Source: Agromyces sp. Root81 (GTDB lineage: Bacteria > Actinomycetota > Actinomycetes > Actinomycetales > Microbacteriaceae). From it: 64,000 nucleotides of DNA. The DNA is taken from contig NZ_LMIR01000002.1 of assembly GCF_001429165.1 (NCBI RefSeq), positions 1,539,261 through 1,603,260 on the forward strand, written 5' to 3'. Shown one piece after another: positions 52,108 through 60,794 of the stretch (position 1 is the stretch's first letter; the number at the start of each line of letters is the position of its first letter). The notes under the pieces are model-generated. The model had not been told where the DNA came from. It made no database searches and saw only the letters and a program-made list of their open reading frames with translations. A program made the position numbers and the translations under genes.

Positions 52108-53781
52108 ATGGTAGGACTGCCAGCCCGCAAGACCGACACCGCGCGCGAGCGCATGACCCGAGTCGAACCCCTGCAGCTCAGCCGAGCCGAGCAGGTGGCG
52201 AACGTCGAGGGCGGTCGCTTCGACATGATCATCGTCGGCGGCGGTGTCACCGGCGCGTACGCCGCGATGGACGCCGCGCTCCGGGGGTACCGAGTCGCGC
52301 TCCTCGAGAAGGACGACTTCGCGTCGGGCACCTCCTCGAAGTCGTCGAAGATGATCCACGGCGGGCTCCGCTACATCGAGCAGGGCAACCTGCCGCTCGT
52401 GCGGCACTCGCTGCTCGAACGCCAGCGGCTGCGGAAGAACGCCAGGCACCTCGTGCAGCGCCTGCCGTTCCTCTTCCCGGTGCTCTCGCACGACGGGGTC
52501 TTCGACCGCCGGCTCGCCGCCGGCTTCGAGAGCCTGCTCTGGACCTACGACCTCGCGGGCGGCTGGCGCGAGGGCGTGCTGCACCAGAAGCTCTCGAAGA
52601 ACGAGGTGCTCGCGCACTGCTCGACCTTCAAGGCCGAGAACCTCGACGGCGGCTTCATGTACTACGACGCGCGTGCCGACGACGCACGGCTCACGCTCAC
52701 CCTCGCCCGCACCGCCGCCCACCACGGCGCCACGATCCTGAACGGCGCGAAGGTGACCGAGGTCACCCGCAGCCGCGGGAAGGTCAACGGCGTGGTCGCC
52801 GAGGTCGACGGGCGCGAGATCGCCGCGCTCGCGGGCGTCGTCGTCATCGCGACGGGCGCGTGGCTGCGCGACTGGAACGGCGCGGGCGCCGAGGCGGATG
52901 CCCCGAACATCCGCCCCGCCAAGGGCGTGCACATCGCCGTGCCGTGGACCAAGATCCGCAACGACTGCACGGTCACGATCCCGATCCCCGGTCGCAACCG
53001 CCGCGCGACGATCACCCGCTGGGGCGACACCGCCTACCTCGGCACGACCGACGAGGACTACACGGGCGACCTCGACGACGTGAACTGCACGCGCGAGGAG
53101 ATGGACTTCCTCATCTCGGGCGCGCGCACCGCGCTGAACACCGACCTCGAGCCCTCCGACGTCGTCGGCAGCATCGGCGGCTGCCGCCCGCTCGTCGCCC
53201 CGCCCGGCGGCAAGACCATCGACGTCAAGCGCAAGCACGAGATCCGCACCGACCGCGACGGCCTCGTGACGGTCGTCGGCGGCAAGCTCACCACCTCGCG
53301 CCACATGGCCCAGCAGACGATCGACGCCGCGCAGAAGGTGCTCGGCGAACGCCGTCGCTGCGTCACGAAGGACGCCTACCTGCTCGGCGCGGCCGGCTAC
53401 GACCCCGAGGCCGTCACCGCCTCCGGCGGCCTCGCCGCCCACCTCGGGGAGCGCTACGGCAACGAGGCGCCGTTCATCACCGACATCCTCGGCAACGACC
53501 CGTCGCTCGCCGCGCCCATCGTCGACGGACTGCCCTACCTCGAGGCCGAGGTCGTCTACTCGGCCCGCCACGAGATGGCCCGGAGCGTCGACGACGTGCT
53601 GAGCCGTCGCACTCGCGCACGCCTCATGGCCCGCGACGCCTCCGCGGCCGCCGCGCCGCGCGTGGGGCAACTGCTGCAGGCCGAGCTCGGCCTCAGCGAC
53701 GCCGCGGTCACCGCGCAGGTGACCGCCTACCAGACCGCCACGGCGCACGAACGCGCCATCCTGATGGGAGAGTCCGAATGA
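52108..53781 (+). CDS. glpD: GlpD-like FAD-dependent polyol-phosphate dehydrogenase
   Basis: A 557-residue flavoprotein. The FAD motif is GGGVTG (44-49) followed by DFASGTSSKSSKMIHGGLRYIEQG, the GlpD signature. SIGGCRPLVAPPGG and VTVVGGKLTTSRHMAQQTID mark the C-terminal part. GlpD oxidises sn-glycerol 3-phosphate to DHAP and passes electrons to quinone at the membrane. In this operon it may oxidise the phosphorylated product of the FGGY kinase. AGAGAGAA stands 7 bases before the ATG. Its stop overlaps the next gene (ATGA). Confidence 0.88.
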   Translation: MVGLPARKTDTARERMTRVEPLQLSRAEQVANVEGGRFDMIIVGGGVTGAYAAMDAALRGYRVALLEKDDFASGTSSKSSKMIHGGLRYIEQGNLPLVRHSLLERQRLRKNARHLVQRLPFLFPVLSHDGVFDRRLAAGFESLLWTYDLAGGWREGVLHQKLSKNEVLAHCSTFKAENLDGGFMYYDARADDARLTLTLARTAAHHGATILNGAKVTEVTRSRGKVNGVVAEVDGREIAALAGVVVIATGAWLRDWNGAGAEADAPNIRPAKGVHIAVPWTKIRNDCTVTIPIPGRNRRATITRWGDTAYLGTTDEDYTGDLDDVNCTREEMDFLISGARTALNTDLEPSDVVGSIGGCRPLVAPPGGKTIDVKRKHEIRTDRDGLVTVVGGKLTTSRHMAQQTIDAAQKVLGERRRCVTKDAYLLGAAGYDPEAVTASGGLAAHLGERYGNEAPFITDILGNDPSLAAPIVDGLPYLEAEVVYSARHEMARSVDDVLSRRTRARLMARDASAAAAPRVGQLLQAELGLSDAAVTAQVTAYQTATAHERAILMGESE

Positions 53782-55307
53782 TCAGCAAGGAAGCCGTCAA
53801 GCGCGGTTACAACCGCGGCAACTACGTGGTGGGCGCGCCCACCCAGCCGCACTACGCCGCGAGCATCGAGACGATCGGCGAGGAGGCGTCCTTCCAGGAG
53901 GACGTCGTCGCCGTTCCGGTGGCCGTCGTCGCCGAGCTCGGAGCTGCCGCCGACCAGGTGGTCACCGACGCGGCATCCGTCGTCGAGGGCACCCGCGACT
54001 GGTGGGCCGGCACGATGATCGGCGAGACCGCGGGGAAGCCCGCGACGCCGGACGCCGTGATCGTGAAGGTCTCGACGACCGAGCAGGTGCAGGCCGTCAT
54101 GCGCATCGCCGACGCCAACGACCTGCCCGTGACCGTCTCGGCCGGCCGCAGCAACGTGACGGGCGCCGCGCTGCCCGTGCGCGGCGGCATCGTGCTCGAC
54201 GTGTGCGAGCTCAACCGCTTCGTGAGCTTCGACGTGGAGAGCCAGATCGTCGAGGTCGAGGCCGGGATGTTCGGCGACGTCTTCGAGGAGCTCATCCAGT
54301 CGGAGTACGGCATGACGATGGGCCACTGGCCCTCCTCGTACGGCATCTCGACGGTCGGCGGCTGGGTCGCCTGCCGCGGTGCCGGCCAGCTGTCGACGCG
54401 CTACGGCAAGATCGAGGACATGGTCTACGGCATGGATGTCGTGCTGGCCGACGGTTCGCTCATCACGGTGGGAGAGAGCGCCCGCGCCGCCGTCGGACCC
54501 GACCTGCTGCAGCTCGTCATCGGCTCGGAGGGCACGCTCGGCGTCATCACCACGATCCGCTTCAAGCTGCACCGGCTGCCGTCGTACGGCCGCGCGATCG
54601 CCTACGGCTTCCCGACGTTCGCCGCCGGCCTCGAGGCCTGCCGACAGATCATGCAGCAGGGTGCGAACCCCGCGGCGCTGCGCCTCTACGACAACCTCGA
54701 GAGCGGCGTGCAGTTCGACCTGCCGGAGCAGAACGTGCTGCTCGTCGCCGACGAGGGCACGCAGGAGCTCGTCGACGCCGGCCTCGTGATCAGCGAGCGC
54801 ATCTGCGCCGAGACGGGGGTGAAGCTCGACGACGCAGCGATCTTCGAGCGCTGGCTCGACACCCGCTACCTCACCGGCAAGAGCGCAGAGGGCTTCAAGC
54901 GCAGCCCCGGCTTCGTCGCCGACACCCTGGAGATGATCGGCCGCTGGCGCGACCTGCCTGCCATCTACGACGAGGTCGTCGCCGCGATCGACGCCGTGCC
55001 CGGCACCCTCGCCGGCTCCGCCCACCAGTCGCACGCCTACGTCGACGGCGCCTGCCTCTACTTCTCGCTTCGCGGCGACGTCGAGGTCGACCGGCGCGCC
55101 GAGTGGTACCGCGCGGCCTGGGATGCCGCGAACGCCGTGATCCTGAAGCACGACGCGACCCTCAGCCACCACCACGGCGTGGGCCTGCTGCGCGCGCCGT
55201 ACCTGGCAGAATCGCTCGGCGCGGGCTTCGAGGTGCTGCGCGCCGTGAAGGCGGCGCTCGACCCGAAGAACCTGCTGAACCCCGGTAAACTCGGGCTCGT
55301 CGCCTGA
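53778..55307 (+). CDS. Alkyl-DHAP-synthase-like FAD-binding oxidoreductase
   Basis: A 509-residue PCMH-type flavoprotein. The FAD domain contains SAGRSNVTGAALPVRGGIVL and SYGISTVGGWVACRGAGQ with TRYGKIED, as in alkylglycerone-phosphate synthase (AGPS). The C-terminal half has Y-x-x-G-A-C-x-Y-F (421-429) and SHHHGVGLLR with His464-466, the same blocks that form the AGPS active site. AGPS swaps an acyl chain for an alkyl chain on DHAP. An enzyme for the reverse, cleaving alkyl-DHAP, would suit a catabolic operon; this is inference. GGGAGAG lies before the ATG, which overlaps the glpD-like stop. Confidence 0.8.
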   Translation: MISKEAVKRGYNRGNYVVGAPTQPHYAASIETIGEEASFQEDVVAVPVAVVAELGAAADQVVTDAASVVEGTRDWWAGTMIGETAGKPATPDAVIVKVSTTEQVQAVMRIADANDLPVTVSAGRSNVTGAALPVRGGIVLDVCELNRFVSFDVESQIVEVEAGMFGDVFEELIQSEYGMTMGHWPSSYGISTVGGWVACRGAGQLSTRYGKIEDMVYGMDVVLADGSLITVGESARAAVGPDLLQLVIGSEGTLGVITTIRFKLHRLPSYGRAIAYGFPTFAAGLEACRQIMQQGANPAALRLYDNLESGVQFDLPEQNVLLVADEGTQELVDAGLVISERICAETGVKLDDAAIFERWLDTRYLTGKSAEGFKRSPGFVADTLEMIGRWRDLPAIYDEVVAAIDAVPGTLAGSAHQSHAYVDGACLYFSLRGDVEVDRRAEWYRAAWDAANAVILKHDATLSHHHGVGLLRAPYLAESLGAGFEVLRAVKAALDPKNLLNPGKLGLVA

Positions 55308-55347
55308 TGCTGCCGTGAACGAGTCCGCAGATGAGGGCAGGAATGCG

Positions 55348-55935
55348 GTGAACGTGCTGGAGTTCCCCCGATCGCTCGAGGAGCGGCTCTACCGCAACCC
55401 GGTCGTCGCATCGCTCTACGGCACCGAGTCGGTCGAGGCGTTCCTCGCCGGCCCGTGCCAGGTCGCGATCGCCGCGAACGTGGCGCTCCCCGACCTCGAG
55501 GGCCTCGTCTCGACGCTCTCATCTGCGGGCAAGTTCGTCTTCGTCAACATCGACAACAGCGACGGTCTCGCCCAGGACCGAGGCGGCGTCGAGTACCTGC
55601 GCAAGATCGGCACGCCAGGACTCATCACGACCCGCACCATGCTCATCCAGAAGGCCAACCAGCTCGGCATGGTCACCATGCAGAAGGTCTTCATCACCGA
55701 CCGGTCGACGCTGCCGCGCAGCACCAACGCGGTGCGGCAGAACCGCCCGCACCTCGTGCAGCTCATGCCGTGGCCGGTCATCCCCTACATCAAGCAGCAG
55801 GAGCTCGCCGAGCTCACGCCCTACGTCGCGGCCGGCTTCGTGCAGAGCCGGGACGACGTGATCGCCGCCCTCAAGGGCGGGGCCACGGCCGTCTCGACGA
55901 GCGACGTCGAGCTCTGGTCGATCACCCGGCGCTGA
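55348..55935 (+). CDS. glpP: Glycerol-3-phosphate responsive antiterminator (GlpP family)
   Basis: A 195-residue GlpP-family TIM-barrel protein of the usual size (B. subtilis GlpP is 192). The family blocks are FVFVNIDNSDGLAQDRGGVEYL, GLITTRTMLIQKANQLGMVTM, QKVFITDRSTLP and the C-terminal GGATAVSTSDVELW. GlpP binds the leader hairpin of glp mRNAs with glycerol 3-phosphate and prevents termination. The GTG at 55348 was chosen because AGGA lies 5 bases upstream; a GTG at 55315 is possible. Being inside the operon gives positive feedback through the leader at 49020-49057. Confidence 0.88.
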   Translation: MNVLEFPRSLEERLYRNPVVASLYGTESVEAFLAGPCQVAIAANVALPDLEGLVSTLSSAGKFVFVNIDNSDGLAQDRGGVEYLRKIGTPGLITTRTMLIQKANQLGMVTMQKVFITDRSTLPRSTNAVRQNRPHLVQLMPWPVIPYIKQQELAELTPYVAAGFVQSRDDVIAALKGGATAVSTSDVELWSITRR

Positions 55936-56018
55936 GCGGATGCCCCGTGGCCGGTCCCCGGCCGGGCGGCCCCGCCGTTCTCACTCGCCCTGCTGCTCCC
56001 ATTCGACAGGAGACCCAC

Positions 56019-56324
56019 GTGCCAGCACCCCAGTTCCAGGTCATCGCCCGCTACTTCCCGCTTCCCGGTGAGGCCGAGACCGTGCTCGAGCTGCTCGGCG
56101 AGCTCGCCGCCGCGAGCCGCGCCGAGCCGGCGAACCGCGCCTACGACTTCTACCGCGGGGTGGCGAACCCCGACGAGATCGTCATCCTCGAGCGCTACGT
56201 CGACGAGGCCGGCTTCGCCGCGCACCGCGAGACCGAGCACTTCCAGCGCATCGGCGTCGGCCGCATCATCCCGCTGCTCGCGGACCGCGTCATCGAGCGC
56301 TACCTCGAGGCGACGGATGCGTAG
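56019..56324 (+). CDS. ABM-fold small monooxygenase-like protein (YgiN type)
   Basis: A 101-residue antibiotic-biosynthesis-monooxygenase fold protein: FQVIARYFPLPGEAETVLELL, then NRAYDFYRG and VILERYVDEAGFAAHRETEHFQ. Members are quinol monooxygenases, heme-degrading enzymes or isomerases working without cofactor. AGGAG lies 6 bases before the GTG. It overlaps the alcohol dehydrogenase start by 8 bases. A GC-rich 6-bp hairpin (55949-55963) separates it from glpP and may modulate expression. Its part in the pathway is not evident. Confidence 0.8.
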   Translation: MPAPQFQVIARYFPLPGEAETVLELLGELAAASRAEPANRAYDFYRGVANPDEIVILERYVDEAGFAAHRETEHFQRIGVGRIIPLLADRVIERYLEATDA

Positions 56325-57441
56325 CGCCGTCCTCCGTGCGCAGGGCGCCGCCCGCCCCTACGCCGAGAGCCGCCCGCTCGCGATCGAGCCCCTCGACGTC
56401 GCCGCGCCCCGCCCCGGCGAGGTCGGTGTGCGCATCGAGCGGGCGAGCCTCTGCCACTCCGACCTCTCGGTCGTCAACGGCTCCCGGCCGCGTCCGCTGC
56501 CGATGGCCCTCGGCCACGAGGCCGCCGGCATCGTCGAGGCGGTCGGCGACGGGGTCGACGGCATCGCGGTCGGCGACCACGTCGTGCTCGTCTTCGTGCC
56601 GAGCTGCGGCGACTGCCGGGAGTGCCGATCGGGCCGGCCCGCGCTCTGCTCGCGCGCCGCTGAGGCGAATGGTTCGGGTGAACTGCTGCACGGGGCATCC
56701 GTGCTGACCGATGCCGCCGGCGCCCCGGTGAACCACCACCTCGGGGTCTCGGCGTTCGCCGAGTACGCCGTCGTCGCCGCCGAGTCGCTCGTCGTCATCG
56801 ACCGCGACGTGCCGTTCGACATCGCCGCGATGTTCGGCTGCGCCGCGCTCACCGGCATGGGGGCCGTGTTCAACACCGCAGACGTGCGGCCGGGGCAGTC
56901 GGTCATCGTGTTCGGCCTCGGCGCCGTCGGTCTCGCCGCGGTCATGGCCGCGGCGCAGATCGAGGACGTCACCGTCATCGCCGTCGACCCCAACACCGAC
57001 AAGCACGAGCTCGCCCTGCGAGCCGGTGCGAACGCGGTGGCCGCCCCCGACGGGGCTGCCGCCCTCGTCGCCGAGCTCACCGGCGGCGGCATCGACGTCG
57101 CGATCGAGGCCGTCGGCAGTGCACGGGTCATGGGCGCGTGCCTCGAGCTGCTCGCCCGCGGCGGCGCCCTCGTCTCGGTCGGACTGCCGCACCCCGAGCA
57201 GGAGCTCGCGGTGCCCGCACTGCAGTTCGCCGGTGCCGGCAAGCGCCTGCTCGGCTCCTACATGGGCGACGCCGTGCCCGCGCGCGACATCGCGCGCTAC
57301 GTCGAGCTCTGGCGCGCCGGGCGCCTGCCGATGGAGCTGCTGCACACCGACACCGTGCCGCTCGCCGAGATCAACGAGAGCCTCGACGCGCTCGCCGACG
57401 GCCGGGTCATCCGACGGCTGTTCGTGCCGAACGCGGCCTGA
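56317..57441 (+). CDS. Zinc-dependent alcohol dehydrogenase
   Basis: A 374-residue medium-chain dehydrogenase. The catalytic zinc ligands are Cys46 and His67 (LCHSD, GHEA); Cys97, Cys100, Cys103 and Cys111 form the structural zinc site. The NAD-binding motif is GLGAVGLAAV. It resembles class III-like alcohol dehydrogenases acting on primary alcohols. In this operon it could oxidise an alcohol released from the side chain of the substrate, or a polyol. It is the last gene before the terminator. Confidence 0.9.
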   Translation: MRSAVLRAQGAARPYAESRPLAIEPLDVAAPRPGEVGVRIERASLCHSDLSVVNGSRPRPLPMALGHEAAGIVEAVGDGVDGIAVGDHVVLVFVPSCGDCRECRSGRPALCSRAAEANGSGELLHGASVLTDAAGAPVNHHLGVSAFAEYAVVAAESLVVIDRDVPFDIAAMFGCAALTGMGAVFNTADVRPGQSVIVFGLGAVGLAAVMAAAQIEDVTVIAVDPNTDKHELALRAGANAVAAPDGAAALVAELTGGGIDVAIEAVGSARVMGACLELLARGGALVSVGLPHPEQELAVPALQFAGAGKRLLGSYMGDAVPARDIARYVELWRAGRLPMELLHTDTVPLAEINESLDALADGRVIRRLFVPNAA

Positions 57442-57492
57442 CGGTCCGGCTGCGACCACCCGCGATCTCTGGTCGTGACCCCGGCATGCGGC

Positions 57493-57526
57493 GAGGCGCC
57501 GACTCCCCGAAGGGAGCCGACGCCTC
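57493..57526. terminator. Bidirectional terminator hairpin
   Basis: Arms of 15 bases at 57493-57507 and 57512-57526 pair at 13 positions across loop CGAA (GAGGCG...CTCCC / GGGAG...CGCCTC). It lies between the convergent ends of the alcohol dehydrogenase (57441) and the M6 protease (57552). Confidence 0.8.
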
Positions 57527-57551
57527 GTCGGGAGTGCGAAGGTGCTGCTGT

Positions 57552-60377
57552 TCAGCCGGCCGCGGGCGGCGTGATGCTGATCAGTGCGGCCGTGTTGCCC
57601 TTGAAGGCCTTCTTCACCTTGATCACGGTGCCGTAGCCCACGCCGTCATCGGCGGGGTTTCCGGTGCCGAGCACCGTGTTCAGCGACCCGATGGGGGTGC
57701 CGAACAGGTCGGTGATCAGGTTGCCCTCGGGGTCGACGATGCGCGTCGAGTACGGCGCGTTGCCGACCGACGGCACGACCGCCGAACCGTCGCGGAAGCG
57801 GCGGTACAGGTTGCCCTGGTCGTCCATTTCGAGCCCCGAGGTCCAGCCCAGGTCGTCGGTGAAGGTGCTCACCGCGTCGCGGGCGGGGATGTCGGTGCAC
57901 AGCTCTTCGGTCAGCTCGGCGCCGGTGATGCACTCCGTGAAGGGGTACGTCGACTGGAGGCCGAACGCGACGTCGGAGGACTGGGCGCGCCCCGGCAGGT
58001 TGTTCTTGTCGGCCCGGTCGCCGACCGCAGCATCGCCCGTGCGGCGCAGCGGGTCGAAGTGGCTGTCGACGAGCAGCAGCCCGCCCTTGGCGCCGTAGCT
58101 CGGCAGCGCGGCCTCGTTCGTGCGAACGTGGTTGGTGCTGCCGAAGGTCGTGTCGCGGTACCACACGAGCGCGCCAGGGGCGTTGTACTTGATCTTGTCG
58201 ACCTTCCACGCGCCGGCGCTGTAGACGGTGTCGTAACCGTACTTCAGGCCCTCGTCGAAGCCGTCGAAGTTGCGCCACTCGACGAGGTAGTACTGCGCGT
58301 TGTTCGCGGTGCCGGTGTCGATGCGCCAGCCGGGGCCGGTGGTGTCGGCGAACGTCTCGACCTCGGCGGTCCAGCCGTTGTCGCCGCCCTCGACGTCATC
58401 GCTCCAGACCGTCTCGGCTCCGCTCGTGAGGGCGAAGTCGTCGGCGAACCAGCCGCGCTCCTCGAAGGCGGCATCGGTGGCCATGCGCAGGCGCAGGCCG
58501 ACCGTCTGGCCGGAGAAGGCCGCGAGGTCGACGTACTGGTGCTTCCAGCCGCCCGACGTGCCGGTGAGACCGTACTTGCGGTCGCCGAACGTCGCGAGGT
58601 TGCCGTTCGGGTCGGAGTAGCCGTCGGGCGTGGTCGCCTCGGTGCCGTCCTCGTTGTACACCTTCTGGTCGGTCCACGTGGTGCCGCCGTCGGTCGAGAC
58701 CTCGACGAAGCCGAAGTCCCAGTCGCCCTCGATGACGAAGTTGTTCTGCATCCAGAACTTCGCGTCGGCGGGCACCTCGAGGTCGCGGACGATGCGGATG
58801 TCGCCCCAGCTCTGGTCGGCCCCGGTGTACCACATGTTCTCGCCGCTGGTCGGCTCGGCGAGCGTGATGACCTTCGCCGGCAGGTTGATCTTCACGCCGT
58901 CCTGCGAGCCCTTGAGCGGGCGCGAGGTCTGGCCGACCTTGATGTCGACCGGCTCGTCACCGGGGTTCACGACCACAGGGTCGGCCCAGCCGAGCACCCA
59001 CTTGTCCCAGATGCCCATGTGCGTCGGCATCGACTGGAAGATCGGGCCCGAGTGCGAGCCGGAGCTCATGAGGTCCCAGAAATCGACGTCGGAGTTGCCC
59101 TGGTTCGAGGTGTCGTAGAGGTCGGGCAGGCCGAGGTCGTGGCCGTACTCGTGCGCGAACACGCCGACGCCCGAGTCCTCGGGCTGCACGATGTAGTTCG
59201 AGAGCTTGAGGTCGGTGCCGGGGATGTCGGCGCCGCCGGCGACCGCCGACGAGTGCGCCCAGATGGCGTACGTGCCCTGCTCGCCGCCGCCGCCCGACTT
59301 GTCTTCACCGGCGTGCACGAGCACGACGTGGTCGATCACGCCGTCGGGCTCGTCGATGACGCCGTCGCCGTCGCGGTCGCCCTGGTCCTCGATGTCGTAG
59401 TCGGACCACGGGAAGTCGGGCTGCGCCTCGGCGAGTGCCGTGACCGCGTCGATCGGCAGCTGTGCCGAGCCGGCCGGGTTGTCGGGGTGGCCCTGCTGGT
59501 CCTGGACCTCGCCGGCCTCGTACTCGCCCGTCTCCTCGTTGAGGAAGCAGCGGCTCGCGCCGTACCAGGCCTCGGAGTGGGGCACGGTGATCCACGGCGT
59601 GGCCTCGCCGGTCACGGTGTAGGCGCCGCGCGACATCTCCTCGTACATCGACTTCATCGTGTAGCCCGAGATGTCGAAGCCGGGCTGGCCGTCGGGGCCC
59701 GTGAGGTCGGTGCGCACCCGGTCGGTGATGCCTTCATCGGTGAAGAGCATCTTGTTGAAGTGCTCCGACGAGAAGTCGGGCACCCACATCGAGTTGTTGT
59801 CGTCGAGCTCGTAGTCGGCGGGGTCGGGGATGTTGTTGTGCACCGGGCCGTTCTGCACGTCGCCCGGCTTGCAGGTCTTCGAGCCGAACTCGGTCGGCAC
59901 CATGGAGCCGGTGAAGTCGTCGTCGGCGTTCTCATCGAACTCGACGAGGATCGTGAGCAGCTTCGCCTCTTGCGTGGTCTTGCTGTGCTTGAGCTGCTGC
60001 TGACGCAGCGACTTGGTGCTCGTGCCGCTCTCGTTCGACTTGGCCTCGCGCTTGGCGAGTTCGCGTGCCGCCACAGGGTTGCCCTGTGCGAACTTGCGGT
60101 CGATCTCCGCCGCGCCTGCGGCGATCGCGCCGGCGTCGCGGGGAGCGGCGTCGGGGTCGACGAGCGCAGTGTCGACATCATCGTCGAACGCCTCCTCGAC
60201 GCGCGGTGCGACGTAGTTCATGTAGTACTCGGAATCGCTGATCACCGGTGGCGACACCGGCGGTTCAGCAGCGGCCGCTCCCGTTGCGCCGAATGTCACC
60301 AGACCGGTGGCAGCGAGCGCGAACACCGGGATGACCGCAACCGCGCGCCTCCGCGCGCGGCCCGTGAATCCAGACAT
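57552..60377 (-). CDS. Secreted M6 (immune inhibitor A-like) metalloprotease
   Basis: A 941-residue exported protease. The signal peptide is residues 1-36 (RRRAVAVIPVFALAATG, then AAAAEP). A propeptide of about 100 residues precedes the catalytic domain with HEYGH (409-413) and Asp419 as third zinc ligand (HExxHxxGxxD). Calcium-type Asp-rich loops (DGDGVID) and C-terminal MAM/immunoglobulin-like regions (TAEVETFADTTGPGWRI) follow. Secreted M6 enzymes degrade host or environmental proteins. The ATG at 60377 has GGGAGAAG 3-4 bases upstream. It converges with the alcohol dehydrogenase. Confidence 0.92.
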   Translation of the reverse strand: MSGFTGRARRRAVAVIPVFALAATGLVTFGATGAAAAEPPVSPPVISDSEYYMNYVAPRVEEAFDDDVDTALVDPDAAPRDAGAIAAGAAEIDRKFAQGNPVAARELAKREAKSNESGTSTKSLRQQQLKHSKTTQEAKLLTILVEFDENADDDFTGSMVPTEFGSKTCKPGDVQNGPVHNNIPDPADYELDDNNSMWVPDFSSEHFNKMLFTDEGITDRVRTDLTGPDGQPGFDISGYTMKSMYEEMSRGAYTVTGEATPWITVPHSEAWYGASRCFLNEETGEYEAGEVQDQQGHPDNPAGSAQLPIDAVTALAEAQPDFPWSDYDIEDQGDRDGDGVIDEPDGVIDHVVLVHAGEDKSGGGGEQGTYAIWAHSSAVAGGADIPGTDLKLSNYIVQPEDSGVGVFAHEYGHDLGLPDLYDTSNQGNSDVDFWDLMSSGSHSGPIFQSMPTHMGIWDKWVLGWADPVVVNPGDEPVDIKVGQTSRPLKGSQDGVKINLPAKVITLAEPTSGENMWYTGADQSWGDIRIVRDLEVPADAKFWMQNNFVIEGDWDFGFVEVSTDGGTTWTDQKVYNEDGTEATTPDGYSDPNGNLATFGDRKYGLTGTSGGWKHQYVDLAAFSGQTVGLRLRMATDAAFEERGWFADDFALTSGAETVWSDDVEGGDNGWTAEVETFADTTGPGWRIDTGTANNAQYYLVEWRNFDGFDEGLKYGYDTVYSAGAWKVDKIKYNAPGALVWYRDTTFGSTNHVRTNEAALPSYGAKGGLLLVDSHFDPLRRTGDAAVGDRADKNNLPGRAQSSDVAFGLQSTYPFTECITGAELTEELCTDIPARDAVSTFTDDLGWTSGLEMDDQGNLYRRFRDGSAVVPSVGNAPYSTRIVDPEGNLITDLFGTPIGSLNTVLGTGNPADDGVGYGTVIKVKKAFKGNTAALISITPPAAG

Positions 60378-60424
60378 GCTTCTCCCTTCGAACGCCCCGT
60401 GGAGGTGACCACAGGGCGCGTACG

Positions 60425-60446
60425 ACGTTCGTCGGTGGGCGAACGT
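60425..60446. promoter_or_regulatory. Inverted repeat upstream of the M6 protease gene
   Basis: ACGTTCG at 60425-60431 and CGAACGT at 60440-60446 form a perfect inverted repeat with an 8-base spacer, 48-69 bases upstream of the protease start. The position suggests a promoter-proximal operator, but no regulator is identified. Confidence 0.45.
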
Positions 60447-60794
60447 AATCGGAATCCTGCCGTGGATCGCGGCGCCTATGGAAGAGCTGTGAGAGCTTTC
60501 GCCGAGCACGACGCGCGTCTGTTGCGTGAGCCTCGGGATTCACGTCGATCCTGCGCGCCCGTCACCCGGATGGGGGTGAATCTTGCGTCGCCGGAGCTCT
60601 GAGTATTCGTCATGATATGAATTCGCCCTGAGCGACCGGGGTCTACGCTGAGCGGGAGGGGCGGCGCTCTGTGCGCGGCGTCGAGGGGTGATGATGATCG
60701 ATCGGTCGACCGGGGTGACGCGCGAGAACGGCGCGACCGGCGGCTGACCGGGCTCAACGCGGCGCAGCGCGCCTCGGGGTGCTTCGGCGCGGAC
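60447..60794. other. Intergenic region between protease and HAD phosphatase genes
   Basis: About 350 bases without a convincing gene. An 18-codon frame at 60691-60747 (+) beginning ATGATG with GAGGGG before it is the only candidate; it is too short to support. A TCATGATATGA palindrome lies near 60610 and could belong to the protease promoter or a small transcript. Confidence 0.4.

Noticed and set aside
60425..60446. SOS (LexA) box reading of the inverted repeat
   Set aside because: The actinobacterial SOS box is CGAAC-N-GTTCG; this repeat has the halves in the opposite order.
57138..60602. A 1154-codon open frame on the plus strand opposite the M6 protease
   Set aside because: It is made of Arg/Val/Ala/Gly-rich low-complexity text mirroring the protease codons; the protease has signal peptide, HEYGH and good start. 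High GC creates such frames.
60691..60747. An 18-codon plus-strand frame with GAGGGG before it
   Set aside because: Too short and without further support; kept only as a remark in the intergenic entry.
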